Shown here piece after piece: positions 1 through 8,245 of a stretch of 64,000 bases of DNA. The notes under the pieces are model-generated. The model worked only from the letters and a program-made list of their open reading frames with translations. It made no database searches and was not told where the DNA came from. Every line of letters begins with the position of its first letter. Position 1 is the stretch's first letter. Location of the stretch: positions 1-64,000 of the forward strand of contig CAUEMA010000004.1 of the NCBI GenBank assembly GCA_959018755.1, in the 5' to 3' direction. The position numbers and the translations under genes are program-made. The stretch comes from an uncultured Collinsella sp. Its GTDB lineage: Bacteria > Actinomycetota > Coriobacteriia > Coriobacteriales > Coriobacteriaceae.

Positions 1-69
1 TTCTAACGAAGCCGTAACGGCCGTTGGGCTCTTTTGGCGCCAGCCCTTCTCGACCTGTACGCCACTCAT
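1..69 (-). CDS. possible 5' end of a divergent gene (partial)
   Basis: An open frame on the minus strand starts with ATG at 69 and runs off the window edge after 23 codons (begins MSGVQVEKGW). No clear ribosome binding site is visible. Its only support is position: it diverges from the tetR remnant across a dyad that would suit a TetR operator. The product cannot be named. Confidence 0.2.
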   Translation of the reverse strand, partial: MSGVQVEKGWRQKSPTAVTASLE

Positions 70-76
70 GGTATGT

Positions 77-88
77 TTATCGCGATAA
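77..88. promoter_or_regulatory. 12-bp perfect dyad, likely TetR operator
   Basis: TTATCGCGATAA is a perfect palindrome 18 bases before the GTG of the truncated tetR gene, between it and a possible divergent gene. TetR repressors usually bind such dyads in their own promoter region. The role is inferred from position. Confidence 0.4.
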
Positions 89-105
89 CAAGGACGGAGG
101 TGCCC

Positions 106-207
106 GTGGCACGCAATAAGTACCCGGAGGAGACGGTCGAGAAGATTCTCGACGTTGCCGAGCGGCTCCTCGTGGAGCGCGGCTACGAGCACACCACGAT
201 GATCTGA
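106..207 (+). pseudogene. TetR-family regulator, N-terminal remnant
   Basis: GTG at 106 follows a GGACGGAGG ribosome binding site and opens a 33-codon frame (MARNKYPEETVEKILDVAER, then LLVERGYEHTTMI) that stops at 207. This matches the first helix and the approach to the helix-turn-helix of TetR repressors. Intact family members have about 190 residues, so the rest of the DNA-binding domain and the whole ligand domain are missing. The break coincides with the start of an unrelated hsdS fragment, so this is a deletion or recombination scar. Confidence 0.6.
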
Positions 208-433
208 AGAGCAATACGCTAAACCGAAAAAGGTAATCGAAGCCGCGCCTGTGGACTTATCGAGGGTCGAGATTCCCGCCCCATCCATCGGCACCCAGCA
301 GAAGGTCGTCGACATCCTCGACCGCTTCGACACCCTAACGAAATCGCTCACCGACGGTATCCCTGCCGAGATCGAGGCACGCCGGGCGCAGTACGGGTAC
401 TACCGCGACCGCCTGCTCGACTTCCGAAACTAA
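203..433 (+). pseudogene. type I restriction specificity subunit HsdS, C-terminal remnant
   Basis: The frame is open from 203 to the TAA at 433. It encodes the end of an HsdS subunit: residues like IPAPSIGTQQKVVDILDRFD followed by PAEIEARRAQYGYYRDRLL, the conserved C-terminal coiled region of specificity subunits. A GTG at 251 could start it, but full HsdS proteins have about 400 residues and both target recognition domains are absent. No hsdM or hsdR is in the window. It is probably a leftover cassette from hsdS shuffling or deletion, and it is joined directly to the tetR remnant. Confidence 0.6.
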
Positions 434-442
434 GTGAGAATA

Positions 443-491
443 AGTTATCGGTACGCTTTTTTATAAAATGTAAAAAAGTACCCCCATAACT
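443..491. repeat. imperfect inverted repeat upstream of the DUF4143 ATPase
   Basis: AGTTAT (443-448) pairs with ATAACT (486-491), and GGTAC...TTTTTTA (450-464) pairs with TAAAAAAGTACC, leaving a loop near 465-470. It lies between the hsdS remnant and the ATPase gene and ends 35 bases before the proposed TTG start. It may be a terminator for the remnant, an operator, or a recombination scar. Confidence 0.45.
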
Positions 492-525
492 GATAAAATT
501 GACACTAAAAAAAAGGGGGTGCATC

Positions 526-1761
526 TTGCGTATATACCGACGTGAAAAGTATCTGAAGCAAATGCGTGGTTTCTACCACGATGACGGGATGATCAAGGTA
601 ATCACCGGTGTTCGCAGGTGTGGTAAATCCTGCCTCATGCAATCAATCGCAGGCGAACTTGTGGAATCCGGTGTAGCGAGCGACCACATCATCTATATCG
701 ACCTCGACTCACGGGAGAACAGGAAGGTCAAGACGACCGATGAGCTCGAAAATCTGATTGACATGTCGACCTCAGCAGACACTGAGGAGACGAAGTACCT
801 CTTCATCGATGAGATTCAGAACGTAGAGGAATTCGAGCTGCTCATCAACGGCTACCGGACAGATGGCGGTTGGTCCATTTTCATTACCGGTTCGAATTCA
901 TATCTGCTTTCTGGGCAGCTTGTTACAAAGCTGACGGGTCGCTATATCGAGTTCGAAGTGTTCCCACTCGACTTTGCGGAATATATCGATATGAAGCGTT
1001 TTCTCGGCAAGCCTGTCAATGACGTTCTCGTAGGAGAGTTTACCGAGTACCTGACCCTTGGAGGATTTCCCAAAGCGTTGGAGTATGAGGGCGAGGATGA
1101 AAAGCGCACCTATATCAAGAGTGTTATTCATGAGATCTTTGAAAAGGACGTCAAACATTCGAACAAGATTAAGAATGTCTCGGTTTTCGATGCCGTCCAG
1201 ACGTATCTCATCAACAACTTTGGTGCGCCGACGAACCTGAAGAACCTCCTTGCGTACTTCAATGATGTCGAGAAGATTCCCATCAAGCGCGAAACGCTCA
1301 ATCGGTATATCCAGATTCTTGTTGACGCGAAGATCCTTTATCGCTGCTCGAGGTTCGATCTCAAGTCTCGGCGATCGCTTATCCGCGAAGAGAAGTACTA
1401 CCTGGCTGATCCCGGCTTCTATTTCGCCATGAACACGGATGCGAGGATTAACTACGGGCCGGCGTTGGAGAACGTGCTCTACCTCTATCTTGCATCGCGC
1501 GGGTACGAGCTTTCTGTGGGCCGTATTGGGAAGCTCGAGTGTGACTTCATCGCTCGTAGGCGCAATGCTTACGCCTACATCCAGGTCTCTATGTCGATTG
1601 CCGACAGAGGCGTCGAGGAGCGCGAGTACAGGCCGTTCGGCCACATCAGGGATGGGTATCCGCGCTACTTGTTCACGCTTGATCCTCTATTGCAGGAGAG
1701 GGATGGCGTCAGGCACCTTAACATGGCGTCGTTTATGCAAGATGGCGGTGATCTTATTTGA
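526..1761 (+). CDS. AAA ATPase with DUF4143 domain
   Basis: This 411-residue protein belongs to the AAA_14/DUF4143 family. The P-loop GVRRCGKS is at residues 28-35, the Walker B stretch YLFIDEIQ near 90, a sensor-like TGSNS near 125, and the C-terminal DUF4143 region ends with a nuclease-like pattern (ECDFIARRRNAYAYIQVS). I chose TTG at 526 because AAGGGGGT sits 5 bases upstream; an in-frame TTG at 499 has no such site. Base composition is clearly lower in GC than in later genes, which suggests transfer. Such ATPases are common in accessory regions and their role is not settled; links to toxin-antitoxin or defence functions are only suggested for the family. Confidence 0.8.
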   Translation: MRIYRREKYLKQMRGFYHDDGMIKVITGVRRCGKSCLMQSIAGELVESGVASDHIIYIDLDSRENRKVKTTDELENLIDMSTSADTEETKYLFIDEIQNVEEFELLINGYRTDGGWSIFITGSNSYLLSGQLVTKLTGRYIEFEVFPLDFAEYIDMKRFLGKPVNDVLVGEFTEYLTLGGFPKALEYEGEDEKRTYIKSVIHEIFEKDVKHSNKIKNVSVFDAVQTYLINNFGAPTNLKNLLAYFNDVEKIPIKRETLNRYIQILVDAKILYRCSRFDLKSRRSLIREEKYYLADPGFYFAMNTDARINYGPALENVLYLYLASRGYELSVGRIGKLECDFIARRRNAYAYIQVSMSIADRGVEEREYRPFGHIRDGYPRYLFTLDPLLQERDGVRHLNMASFMQDGGDLI

Positions 1762-1997
1762 GCGGCGGCCAGATTCTTTTGCTCCCTAGTGCGCAAACAG
1801 TGCGGGCATCAAATGGGGACCATTGCCTCACGTAGAATCGATAGACTGAAAACTTGTTTTGATGTTGACAGGCTTTTGACCAGTGGCTCCTATTACTAAG
1901 TGGAAGTAGCTGAAACGAGGCGACTGCATAGCTCCATCTGTTTTGGTTAAAACAAAAAATATGCCGCGCGCCTGCGGCATGAAGGAGGGAGATTCTT

Positions 1998-2528
1998 ATG
2001 AATATCGTTGTATTGAGTGGTAGCCCGCGCAAGGGCGCCAATACCGACACCATGGTCGAGGCGTTTGCCGAGACCGCGCGTGAGGGCGGCAATACGGTCG
2101 AGGTCGTCCGTGTTGCCAGCAAGAAAATCGCTGGTTGCCTGGGGTGTCAGTATTGCTTCGCCCATGAGGGCACTTGCGTGCAGAAGGATGACATGGCCGA
2201 CGTGATCGAGTCGCTGAAAGGCGCCGATATGGTTGTCTTCGCTTCGCCTATCTACTGGTTTGATATCACTGCGCAGGAGAAGGCCGCCATCGACCGCCTG
2301 TACGCCTTCGGTGCTACAGGCTTCCCGTTCACCAAGACGGCCCTTTTGCTCGATAGCCACAGCGAGGGCGTCTATGATGCGGCGATTGCTATGTATAGGG
2401 CCACATGCGCGTACTGCAAGTGGGAGGACCAGGGCATTGTCACCATTAGCGGCATGACCGAGCGCGACAGCATGGCCTCCTCGCCCAAGTTGGAAGAGGT
2501 GCGAGAGCTCGCTCGCAAGCTCGCCTAA
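1998..2528 (+). CDS. flavodoxin-fold NAD(P)H-dependent oxidoreductase
   Basis: The 176-residue protein opens with the FMN phosphate-binding pattern VLSGSPRKGANTDTM (residues 4-18). A cysteine-rich GCLGCQYC (about 46-53) and the ASPIYWFDIT loop (about 82-91) place it with NADPH-dependent FMN reductases of the iron-sulfur flavoprotein type. It probably reduces quinones or similar acceptors in the cytoplasm using bound FMN. The start is fixed by GAAGGAGGGAG. A small hairpin (ATGCCGC/GCGGCAT, 1961-1980) lies just before the ribosome binding site and could influence translation. The 236-base gap before the gene holds no other gene that I can see. Confidence 0.8.
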   Translation: MNIVVLSGSPRKGANTDTMVEAFAETAREGGNTVEVVRVASKKIAGCLGCQYCFAHEGTCVQKDDMADVIESLKGADMVVFASPIYWFDITAQEKAAIDRLYAFGATGFPFTKTALLLDSHSEGVYDAAIAMYRATCAYCKWEDQGIVTISGMTERDSMASSPKLEEVRELARKLA

Positions 2529-2538
2529 GGACAAGAAG

Positions 2539-2610
2539 AACGCATGGCAATCGGTGTTGGTGGAAAATGCTTGCTATCCTTACCAAGAGGAATGCTGATT
2601 GCCATGCGTT
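2539..2610. repeat. 14-bp perfect inverted repeat between convergent genes
   Basis: AACGCATGGCAATC (2539-2552) is the exact reverse complement of GATTGCCATGCGTT (2597-2610), with a 44-base spacer in which TTGGT can pair with ACCAA. It lies between the oxidoreductase (plus) and the truncated ATPase (minus). Position suggests a bidirectional terminator or mRNA stability structure, although no clear U tract follows. Confidence 0.5.
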
Positions 2611-2637
2611 GATGCTTCCGCGGACAATTCCGGCGTG

Positions 2638-3561
2638 CTAAAACGCCTTCTCGTTCAAGAATTCCCTGAACGCGGGAATGTCAAAGCCAACGAGACCACG
2701 CCCGCGCTCTCCAATGACGCCGTCCTCCAGGAGGCGGCGTTTGTATTGGCTTGTGTAGTTGCTGGCGACGCCCATGCGTTTGGCTATCTCCGAGACCCTG
2801 CTGGGGCCAGAATCGGGCAGCATCGCGAGCAAAAACTCAATGTCTTTATCGGAAAGCTCTCGATAGGTCGTTTCGAGAATTCGATCGCGCAGCTCCATGC
2901 GGGCAAGCAGAGAACCCTGCTGTACATCAGGTGCACTGATTTTGGGCGAGTTCTCCGAAACATCCCATGTGCGATATCCGACGAGCTGCATCATATAGGG
3001 AAATCCGTCGACGGCCTTCACGGCATCCTCGAGCGCTTCTGGCGTGATTGAGCGGCCTCCGGCCTCAACGGTTTTGCGGAATGCGTTTGCAATTTCAACG
3101 TCAGTAATTCGTCCCAACTGATGATATTGGGAACGCCTGAGGAACGAGACGGAATCGTTACGCAGCAACGCCGATACCTTGTAGGGCAGTCCTGCCATGA
3201 GTAGGGCAACTTTTTTACCTTCGCGTACAAAGTGCTGGTAAACAGAGGCAAATTGAAGCATTTCTTCGAGATCGACGGTGACTTCATCGATGGTGATGAG
3301 AAGCCCGATGCCATGCTTCTCGAGTTGCCTGAAGATGCCATTCATGCACGTGCGCCAGTTGCCCTGGGCTTCTTGAACATATGTCCAATCGATGCCCACT
3401 GGACCAATTTGAACGCCGTTCATGCGCGCGTGAGACTGTGAAAGGTAGCTATCTGCCGCTTCTTTGGTTCGCTCGATAATATCTTCGAGCATGCCTGGCA
3501 TGGCGGAGCCATTTGCTGTACTCCGTGGTGGCTCCTTTGCAAGTTTTGCTAATTTTTGCAA
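2638..3561 (-). CDS. truncated AAA ATPase (no P-loop) with C-terminal winged helix
   Basis: The 307-residue frame matches the C-terminal three quarters of the ATPase at 53739-54857: Walker B-like LLITIDEVTVD, arginine-rich FLRRSQYHQLGRI, FPYMMQLVGYRTW, and a C-terminal helix-turn-helix (SEIAKRMGVASNYTSQYKRR). The segment that carries Walker A in the paralogue is missing, and 140 bases of unrelated DNA separate this gene from parC. The frame opens at TTG 3561 inside a 19-bp tandem repeat; ATG at 3501 is an alternative start. Without a P-loop it should not hydrolyse ATP by itself, so it is probably a pseudogene or a regulatory remnant. No ATP-binding partner gene is adjacent. Confidence 0.65.
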   Translation of the reverse strand: MQKLAKLAKEPPRSTANGSAMPGMLEDIIERTKEAADSYLSQSHARMNGVQIGPVGIDWTYVQEAQGNWRTCMNGIFRQLEKHGIGLLITIDEVTVDLEEMLQFASVYQHFVREGKKVALLMAGLPYKVSALLRNDSVSFLRRSQYHQLGRITDVEIANAFRKTVEAGGRSITPEALEDAVKAVDGFPYMMQLVGYRTWDVSENSPKISAPDVQQGSLLARMELRDRILETTYRELSDKDIEFLLAMLPDSGPSRVSEIAKRMGVASNYTSQYKRRLLEDGVIGERGRGLVGFDIPAFREFLNEKAF

Positions 3562-3590
3562 CTTTTGCTAACTTTTGCGAGTTTTGCTAA
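3534..3590 (-). repeat. three 19-bp tandem repeats at the ATPase 5' end
   Basis: On the minus strand, three head-to-tail copies occur: TTAGCAAAACTCGCAAAAG, TTAGCAAAAGTTGCAAAAA and TTAGCAAAACTTGCAAAGG. The last one runs into GGAG, which could serve as a ribosome binding site. Because 19 is not a multiple of three, a change in copy number would shift any frame reading through the array. Confidence 0.8.
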
Positions 3591-3653
3591 CGGCTTAGGA
3601 CGGTGCGGGAAGCCCCCGTATCGTCGACATTTCCGAGGATGACCTCCGCAACG

Positions 3654-3696
3654 AGCGGGGCCCGGGGCGCGATATTGCTGCGCTCCGGGCCCCGCT
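3654..3696. terminator. strong GC-rich hairpin downstream of parC
   Basis: AGCGGGGCCCGGGGCGC (3654-3670) pairs with GCGCTCCGGGCCCCGCT (3680-3696) with one mismatch and a 9-base loop. It lies about 35 bases beyond the parC stop. Neither side has a clear U tract, so termination is inferred from stem strength and position. Confidence 0.5.
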
Positions 3697-3729
3697 GCTT
3701 TGTAAAACTATGGCGGTTCTGCCGTCGTC

Positions 3730-5970
3730 CTAGTCAAACAGACTCGGCATGTCGTTTTCTTTCATGAGGGCACCGGCGGAGGGCAGACTCTGCGCGGTGA
3801 ACTTCTCGGCCGAGACGCCGGCGCCAAGGATCTCTTCGGTTGTGCCGACGGTGGTGACCGAGCGGCCCTTCTTGGCCGTAAAGGCCTGGACACCCTGCGT
3901 GTTGGTAGTCGTCTTGGTCTTGAGCAGCGACGTGTTGAAGTTCATCAGGCGGTAGTCGCTCGAGACCAGCGCGATGTTGCGGTCCTCCTTGAGCACCTGG
4001 GCATACAGCAGCTTGCTGCCGCCGTAGATGGCGTTCTTAAGGCGCTTGCGGTTGGTCTTGGTGACGTATCCAGAAAGCGCGACGCGCACCACGCGGCCGT
4101 TCTCAAAGACGAACAACACGTCGGCCTTGTAGTCCTCGGGGTCGATGACCCAGATGACACTCTCGTCGGGTTCCATCTCAAGATCGGTCGGCAGGTACGA
4201 GCCCAGCTGGGCCGACTTGGTGTCCTCAAACGCGGCAACCTTGCACTTGTACACCTGGCTCTTGTTGGTAAACACGAGCAGCTCGTGCGTGTTGGAGGAC
4301 GGGAACTCGATAAAGGGCTTATCGCCGTCCTTGTACTTGAGCGTAGTGGCCTTCTTGAGCACGCGGTCCGTCATCTTCTTAAGGTAGCCATCGCGCGAGA
4401 GCATGATGGTGACCGGGTACTCCTCGACCTCGGGCTCCAAGCTTACCTCGATAACCTCATGGGGCTCGATCCTACCCGTGCGGCGCGGCATCACATACTT
4501 CTTGTTGACCGCCGCCAGCTCGTCGCTGATGACCTTCTTAATGTTGTCCTCGCTGGAGAGGATTTCCTCAAGCTCGGCAATCTCGCCCTCAAGCTTGGCG
4601 ATGTCCTTGGTGCGGTTGAGGATGTACTCCTCGTTGATGTTGCGGAGCTTAAGTTCGGCAACAAACTCGGCCTGGGTCTCGTCGATGTCGAAACCCTTCA
4701 TAAGGTTGGGCACGACCTCGGCTTCGAGCTTGGTGCCGCGGATGATGGCGATGGCCTTGTCGATGTCGAGCAAGATTGCCTCAAGGCCGTGCAGCAGGTG
4801 CAGGCGCTCGGACTTTTTGCCCAGGTCAAAGTTAATGCGGCGACGTGTGGACTCAATACGCCACCTGACCCACTCGTGCAGGATCTGGCGCACGCCCATA
4901 ACGCGAGGGTAACCATCGACCAGCACGTTGAAGTTGCACGAGAACGAATCCTGCAGCGTGGTCGAGCGATAGAGCTTGGCCATGAGCTTGTCGGGGTCGA
5001 CGCCGCGCTTAAGGTCGATAGCGATGCGCAAGCCCGAGAGGTCGGTTTCGTCGCGGATGTCTGCGATCTCCTTGACCTTGCCCTCCTTGGAGAGCTTGAC
5101 GATGCGTTCGATGATGACATCGGTCTTGGTGGTGTAGGGGATCTCGTAGACCTCGATGATGCGCTCTTCGGGAATCCAACGCCAGCGGGAGCGAATCTGG
5201 AAGCTACCCAGTCCGGTCTCGATAATCTTTTCCATTTCCTCGCGGCGGTAGATGATCTCGCCGCCGGTCGAGAAGTCGGGCATGGGCATGTACTCGAGCA
5301 GGTCGCAGTCAGGGTCCTGCAGGTAGTGCATCGTGGCGGTGCAGACCTCGTTGAGGTTGAAGCCGCAGATGTCGGACGCCATGGCGACGCCGATGCCCTT
5401 GTTGGCCGAGACGAGGATATTGGGGAACGTGGTGGGCAGCAGGCGCGGCTCCTTCATGGCGCCGTCGTAGCTGTCGACGAAGTCGACCGGGTCCTTGTCG
5501 ATGTCCTTGAAGATCTCGGCGCTGATGGGGGAGAGCTTGGCCTCGGTATAACGCGAGGCGGCGTAGCTCAGATCGCCCGAATAATACTTACCAAAGTTGC
5601 CCTTCGACTCCACGAAGGGGGCGAGCAGCGCTTCGTTGCCCGTCGCCAGACGCACCATCGTCTCGTAGATCGCGGCATCGCCGTGAGGGTTGAGCTTCAT
5701 GGTCTGGCCCACAATGTTGGCGCTCTTCTGGCGCTCGCCCTTGAGCAGACCCATCTTGTACATGGTGTAGAGCAGCTTGCGGTGCGAGGGCTTAAAGCCG
5801 TCGATCTCGGGGAACGCGCGCGAGACGTTGACGCTCATGGCGTAGGGCATGTAGTTGACCTCGAGCGTCTGCGTGATCGGCTGGTCGGTGACCTCGGAGT
5901 GCAGGCCGATGACGTTCTCGGCGTTAACCTGCTTTTTCTTTGGCTGGTTCTTCGTCTTCTTCTTTGCCAC
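3730..5970 (-). CDS. parC: DNA topoisomerase IV subunit A (GyrA/ParC family)
   Basis: This is the DNA breakage-reunion subunit of a type IIA topoisomerase. The 746-residue protein has a lysine-rich N-terminus, then QTLEVNYMPYAMSVNVSRAF and DGFKPSHRKLLYTMYKMG (residues about 35-70), the PHGDAAIYETM quinolone-region helix near 115, and the catalytic tyrosine in AASRYTEAKL near 157. A coiled-coil segment follows, and the C-terminal domain is shorter than in GyrA, as in ParC-like proteins of anaerobes. GTG at 5970 is preceded by AGAGG. The gene lies 45 bases after parE in the same direction, so the two very likely form one operon and one A2B2 enzyme for decatenation. Confidence 0.92.
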   Translation of the reverse strand: MAKKKTKNQPKKKQVNAENVIGLHSEVTDQPITQTLEVNYMPYAMSVNVSRAFPEIDGFKPSHRKLLYTMYKMGLLKGERQKSANIVGQTMKLNPHGDAAIYETMVRLATGNEALLAPFVESKGNFGKYYSGDLSYAASRYTEAKLSPISAEIFKDIDKDPVDFVDSYDGAMKEPRLLPTTFPNILVSANKGIGVAMASDICGFNLNEVCTATMHYLQDPDCDLLEYMPMPDFSTGGEIIYRREEMEKIIETGLGSFQIRSRWRWIPEERIIEVYEIPYTTKTDVIIERIVKLSKEGKVKEIADIRDETDLSGLRIAIDLKRGVDPDKLMAKLYRSTTLQDSFSCNFNVLVDGYPRVMGVRQILHEWVRWRIESTRRRINFDLGKKSERLHLLHGLEAILLDIDKAIAIIRGTKLEAEVVPNLMKGFDIDETQAEFVAELKLRNINEEYILNRTKDIAKLEGEIAELEEILSSEDNIKKVISDELAAVNKKYVMPRRTGRIEPHEVIEVSLEPEVEEYPVTIMLSRDGYLKKMTDRVLKKATTLKYKDGDKPFIEFPSSNTHELLVFTNKSQVYKCKVAAFEDTKSAQLGSYLPTDLEMEPDESVIWVIDPEDYKADVLFVFENGRVVRVALSGYVTKTNRKRLKNAIYGGSKLLYAQVLKEDRNIALVSSDYRLMNFNTSLLKTKTTTNTQGVQAFTAKKGRSVTTVGTTEEILGAGVSAEKFTAQSLPSAGALMKENDMPSLFD

Positions 5971-6015
5971 GATATCCTCTTGAACTTCTTATGGGCCGTC
6001 GTTATCGATTTGCTG

Positions 6016-8013
6016 CTACTGCAGGTCCAGCTGGTCCAGGTATTCCTTGCCGTGCTCGGAGATATGGCGCTTGCGGCCTGCCTCGTCGTTGCCCAGCAAC
6101 AGGTTGAACATAGTTTCCATCCTGGTGACGTCCTCGGGCTCCACCTTGATCAGGCGCCGCGTCTCGGGGTTCATGGTAGTGAGCCACATCATGTCCGGAT
6201 CGTTCTCACCAAGACCCTTGGAGCGGTTGATGGAGCACTTCTGGTCGCCGATCTCCTTGAGGATGCCGTTCTTCTCGAGCTCGGTGTAGGCAAAGTAGGT
6301 CTTCTCTTTGCAGTTGATCTCGTAGAGCGGCGACTCGGCGATATACACGTAGCCCTCGTCGATAAGCGTTGGCACCAGGCGATAGAGCATGGTGAGCACG
6401 AGCGTGCGGATGTGATAACCGTCGACGTCGGCGTCCGTACAGATGATGACCTTGTTCCAGTTGAGGTTGTCCAGGTCGAAGGCGCCAAGATTCTTGATAC
6501 GCTTGTCCTTGATCTCCACACCGCAGCCCAGCACGCGCATAAGGTCCATGATGATGTCGGACTTAAAGATGCGCGGATAGTCCTCCTTCAGGCAGTTGAG
6601 GATCTTGCCTCGGACGGGCATGACACCCTGGAACTCGGCATCGCGCGAGGTGCGAATGGCGCCTGCTGCCGAGTCGCCCTCTACGATGTAGATCTCGCGG
6701 CGGCTCTTGTCCTTGGAGCGGCAGTCGATGAACTTCTGCACACGGTTGGCCATGTCGGTCTTCTGCTGCAGGTTGGTCTTGATGCTCTGACGCGTCTTCT
6801 CGGCGTTCTCGCGCGAGCGCTTGTTGATGAGCACCTGTTCCATGATCTTGTTGGCGGCGTCTTTGTTCTCGATCAGGTAGGTCGAGAGGCGCTCCTTAAA
6901 GAAGGCCGTCATGGCCTGCTGGATAAAGCGGTTATTGATGGCCTTCTTGGTCTGGTTTTCGTAGGACGTCTGGGTGGAGAAGCAGTTGGTCACCAGCACC
7001 AGACAGTCCTGGACGTCCTGCCACTTAATGCCGCTCTCGTTTTTGTTGTACTTGCCTTGTTGCTTGATGTAGGCATCGATGGCGCTGGTCAGAGCGCTAC
7101 GGGCAGCCTTCTCGGGTGAGCCGCCGTTCTCGAGCCACGATGAGTTGTGGTAGTACTCCTGCATCATGAAGGTGCGCGAGAAGCATATGCACGCGGTGAT
7201 TTTTACGTTGTAATCGGGCAGGTCCTCGCGATCGCGACCGCGACGGTCGGCCTCGATAAAGAAGGGCTCGGTAAGGTAGTCGGTACCGACCTTCTCGAGC
7301 ACGTAGTCCTCGATGCCCTTGGGATAGCAAAAATCCTCTTCGGAAAACTCGCCATCGTCGCCCTCGATACGCAGGCGGAAGGTCACGTTAGCGTTGACCA
7401 CGGCCTGACGGCGCATGGTTTCGCGATACCAATCGTGGGGAATGCTAATCGAGGTAAAGACCTCAAGATCGGGGCGCCACTTGATGGTGGTGCCGGTGCG
7501 GTTCTCGTCGCTGGGCTCAATCTCGAGTGCCTTCTTTTTGGCACCGACGACCTTGCCCTTCTTAAAGTGCAGGGAGTACTTGTTGCCATCGCGCCAAACC
7601 GTGACGTCCATGTACTCGGAGGCGTACTGGGTCGCGCAGGAGCCCAGGCCGTTGGTGCCGAGCGAGAAGTCGTAGTCGCCGCCCTGGTTGTTGTTATACT
7701 TGCCACCGGCGTAGAGCTCGCAGAAGACGAGCTCCCAGTTAAAGCGCTTCTCGGAAGGGTTCCAGTCGAGCGGGCAGCCACGGCCATTGTCCTCTACCTG
7801 GATAGAGCCATCGCGAAAGGCTGTAAGGGTGATGAGCTTGCCGTAGCCCTGGCGCGCCTCGTCAACGGCGTTGGACAGGATCTCGAAGGCGGCATGCGCG
7901 CAACCGTCGAGCCCGTCCGAGCCAAAGATGACGGCGGGGCGCAGGCGTACGCGTTCCTCGTCCTTGAGCTGGCGGATACTGTCGTTACCATAGTTTGCGG
8001 TGTTTTTTGCCAT
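6016..8013 (-). CDS. parE: DNA topoisomerase IV subunit B
   Basis: This 665-residue ATPase subunit has the GHKL ATP-binding helix (FEILSNAVDEARQG, residues about 42-55), the GTNGLGS glycine loop, and the TOPRIM domain with YIVEGDSAAGA and DADVDGYHIRTL, which supply the Mg-binding acidic residues. The end (YLDQLDLQ) is typical of GyrB/ParE. ATG at 8013 follows an AGGAG-containing leader. It is transcribed ahead of parC, with which it forms topoisomerase IV. The upstream 322-base gap to the divergent XRE gene contains hairpins and an operator-like promoter, described separately. Confidence 0.93.
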   Translation of the reverse strand: MAKNTANYGNDSIRQLKDEERVRLRPAVIFGSDGLDGCAHAAFEILSNAVDEARQGYGKLITLTAFRDGSIQVEDNGRGCPLDWNPSEKRFNWELVFCELYAGGKYNNNQGGDYDFSLGTNGLGSCATQYASEYMDVTVWRDGNKYSLHFKKGKVVGAKKKALEIEPSDENRTGTTIKWRPDLEVFTSISIPHDWYRETMRRQAVVNANVTFRLRIEGDDGEFSEEDFCYPKGIEDYVLEKVGTDYLTEPFFIEADRRGRDREDLPDYNVKITACICFSRTFMMQEYYHNSSWLENGGSPEKAARSALTSAIDAYIKQQGKYNKNESGIKWQDVQDCLVLVTNCFSTQTSYENQTKKAINNRFIQQAMTAFFKERLSTYLIENKDAANKIMEQVLINKRSRENAEKTRQSIKTNLQQKTDMANRVQKFIDCRSKDKSRREIYIVEGDSAAGAIRTSRDAEFQGVMPVRGKILNCLKEDYPRIFKSDIIMDLMRVLGCGVEIKDKRIKNLGAFDLDNLNWNKVIICTDADVDGYHIRTLVLTMLYRLVPTLIDEGYVYIAESPLYEINCKEKTYFAYTELEKNGILKEIGDQKCSINRSKGLGENDPDMMWLTTMNPETRRLIKVEPEDVTRMETMFNLLLGNDEAGRKRHISEHGKEYLDQLDLQ

Positions 8014-8108
8014 ACTCGCTCTCTCGGTGCTCCTTTGCTGCGTTTAAGTCATGTAGATAGTCAAGGTAGCATAGCCCAGTCCACAGGCGATTCCAACCAA
8101 CACGAAAT

Positions 8109-8190
8109 CCATCGAACAATCGTTCGGAGTTCGATGGAGATTCGTTTACTCGGACAAAACCGAGTCGGTTCTGTCCGAGTAAGTTTGAAT
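8109..8190. repeat. two consecutive hairpins between parE and the XRE gene
   Basis: Hairpin one: CCATCGAAC (8109-8117) pairs with GTTCGATGG (8129-8137). Hairpin two: ACTCGGACAAAACC (8148-8161) pairs with GGTTCTGTCCGAGT (8167-8180) with one mismatch, and ATTC/GAAT can extend the base at 8140 and 8190. They could act in the parE leader or in XRE regulation, or be remnants of a palindromic element. Confidence 0.5.
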
Positions 8191-8245
8191 AGTGAACCGA
8201 AGTTGTAATGTCCGCATAGCGACGATGACGAATATGGTTTTCATA

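Noticed and set aside
3600..3653. Protein-like stretch (GSPRIVDISEDDLRNE) between the truncated ATPase and parC
   Set aside because: Too short, with no start or ribosome binding site; possibly the tail of a deleted gene, but not supportable.
4285..7119. A 944-codon open frame on the plus strand across parC and parE
   Set aside because: It is antisense to two well-supported topoisomerase genes, has a leucine/valine/aspartate-biased composition typical of reverse-complement frames in high-GC DNA, and shows no domain or ribosome binding site.
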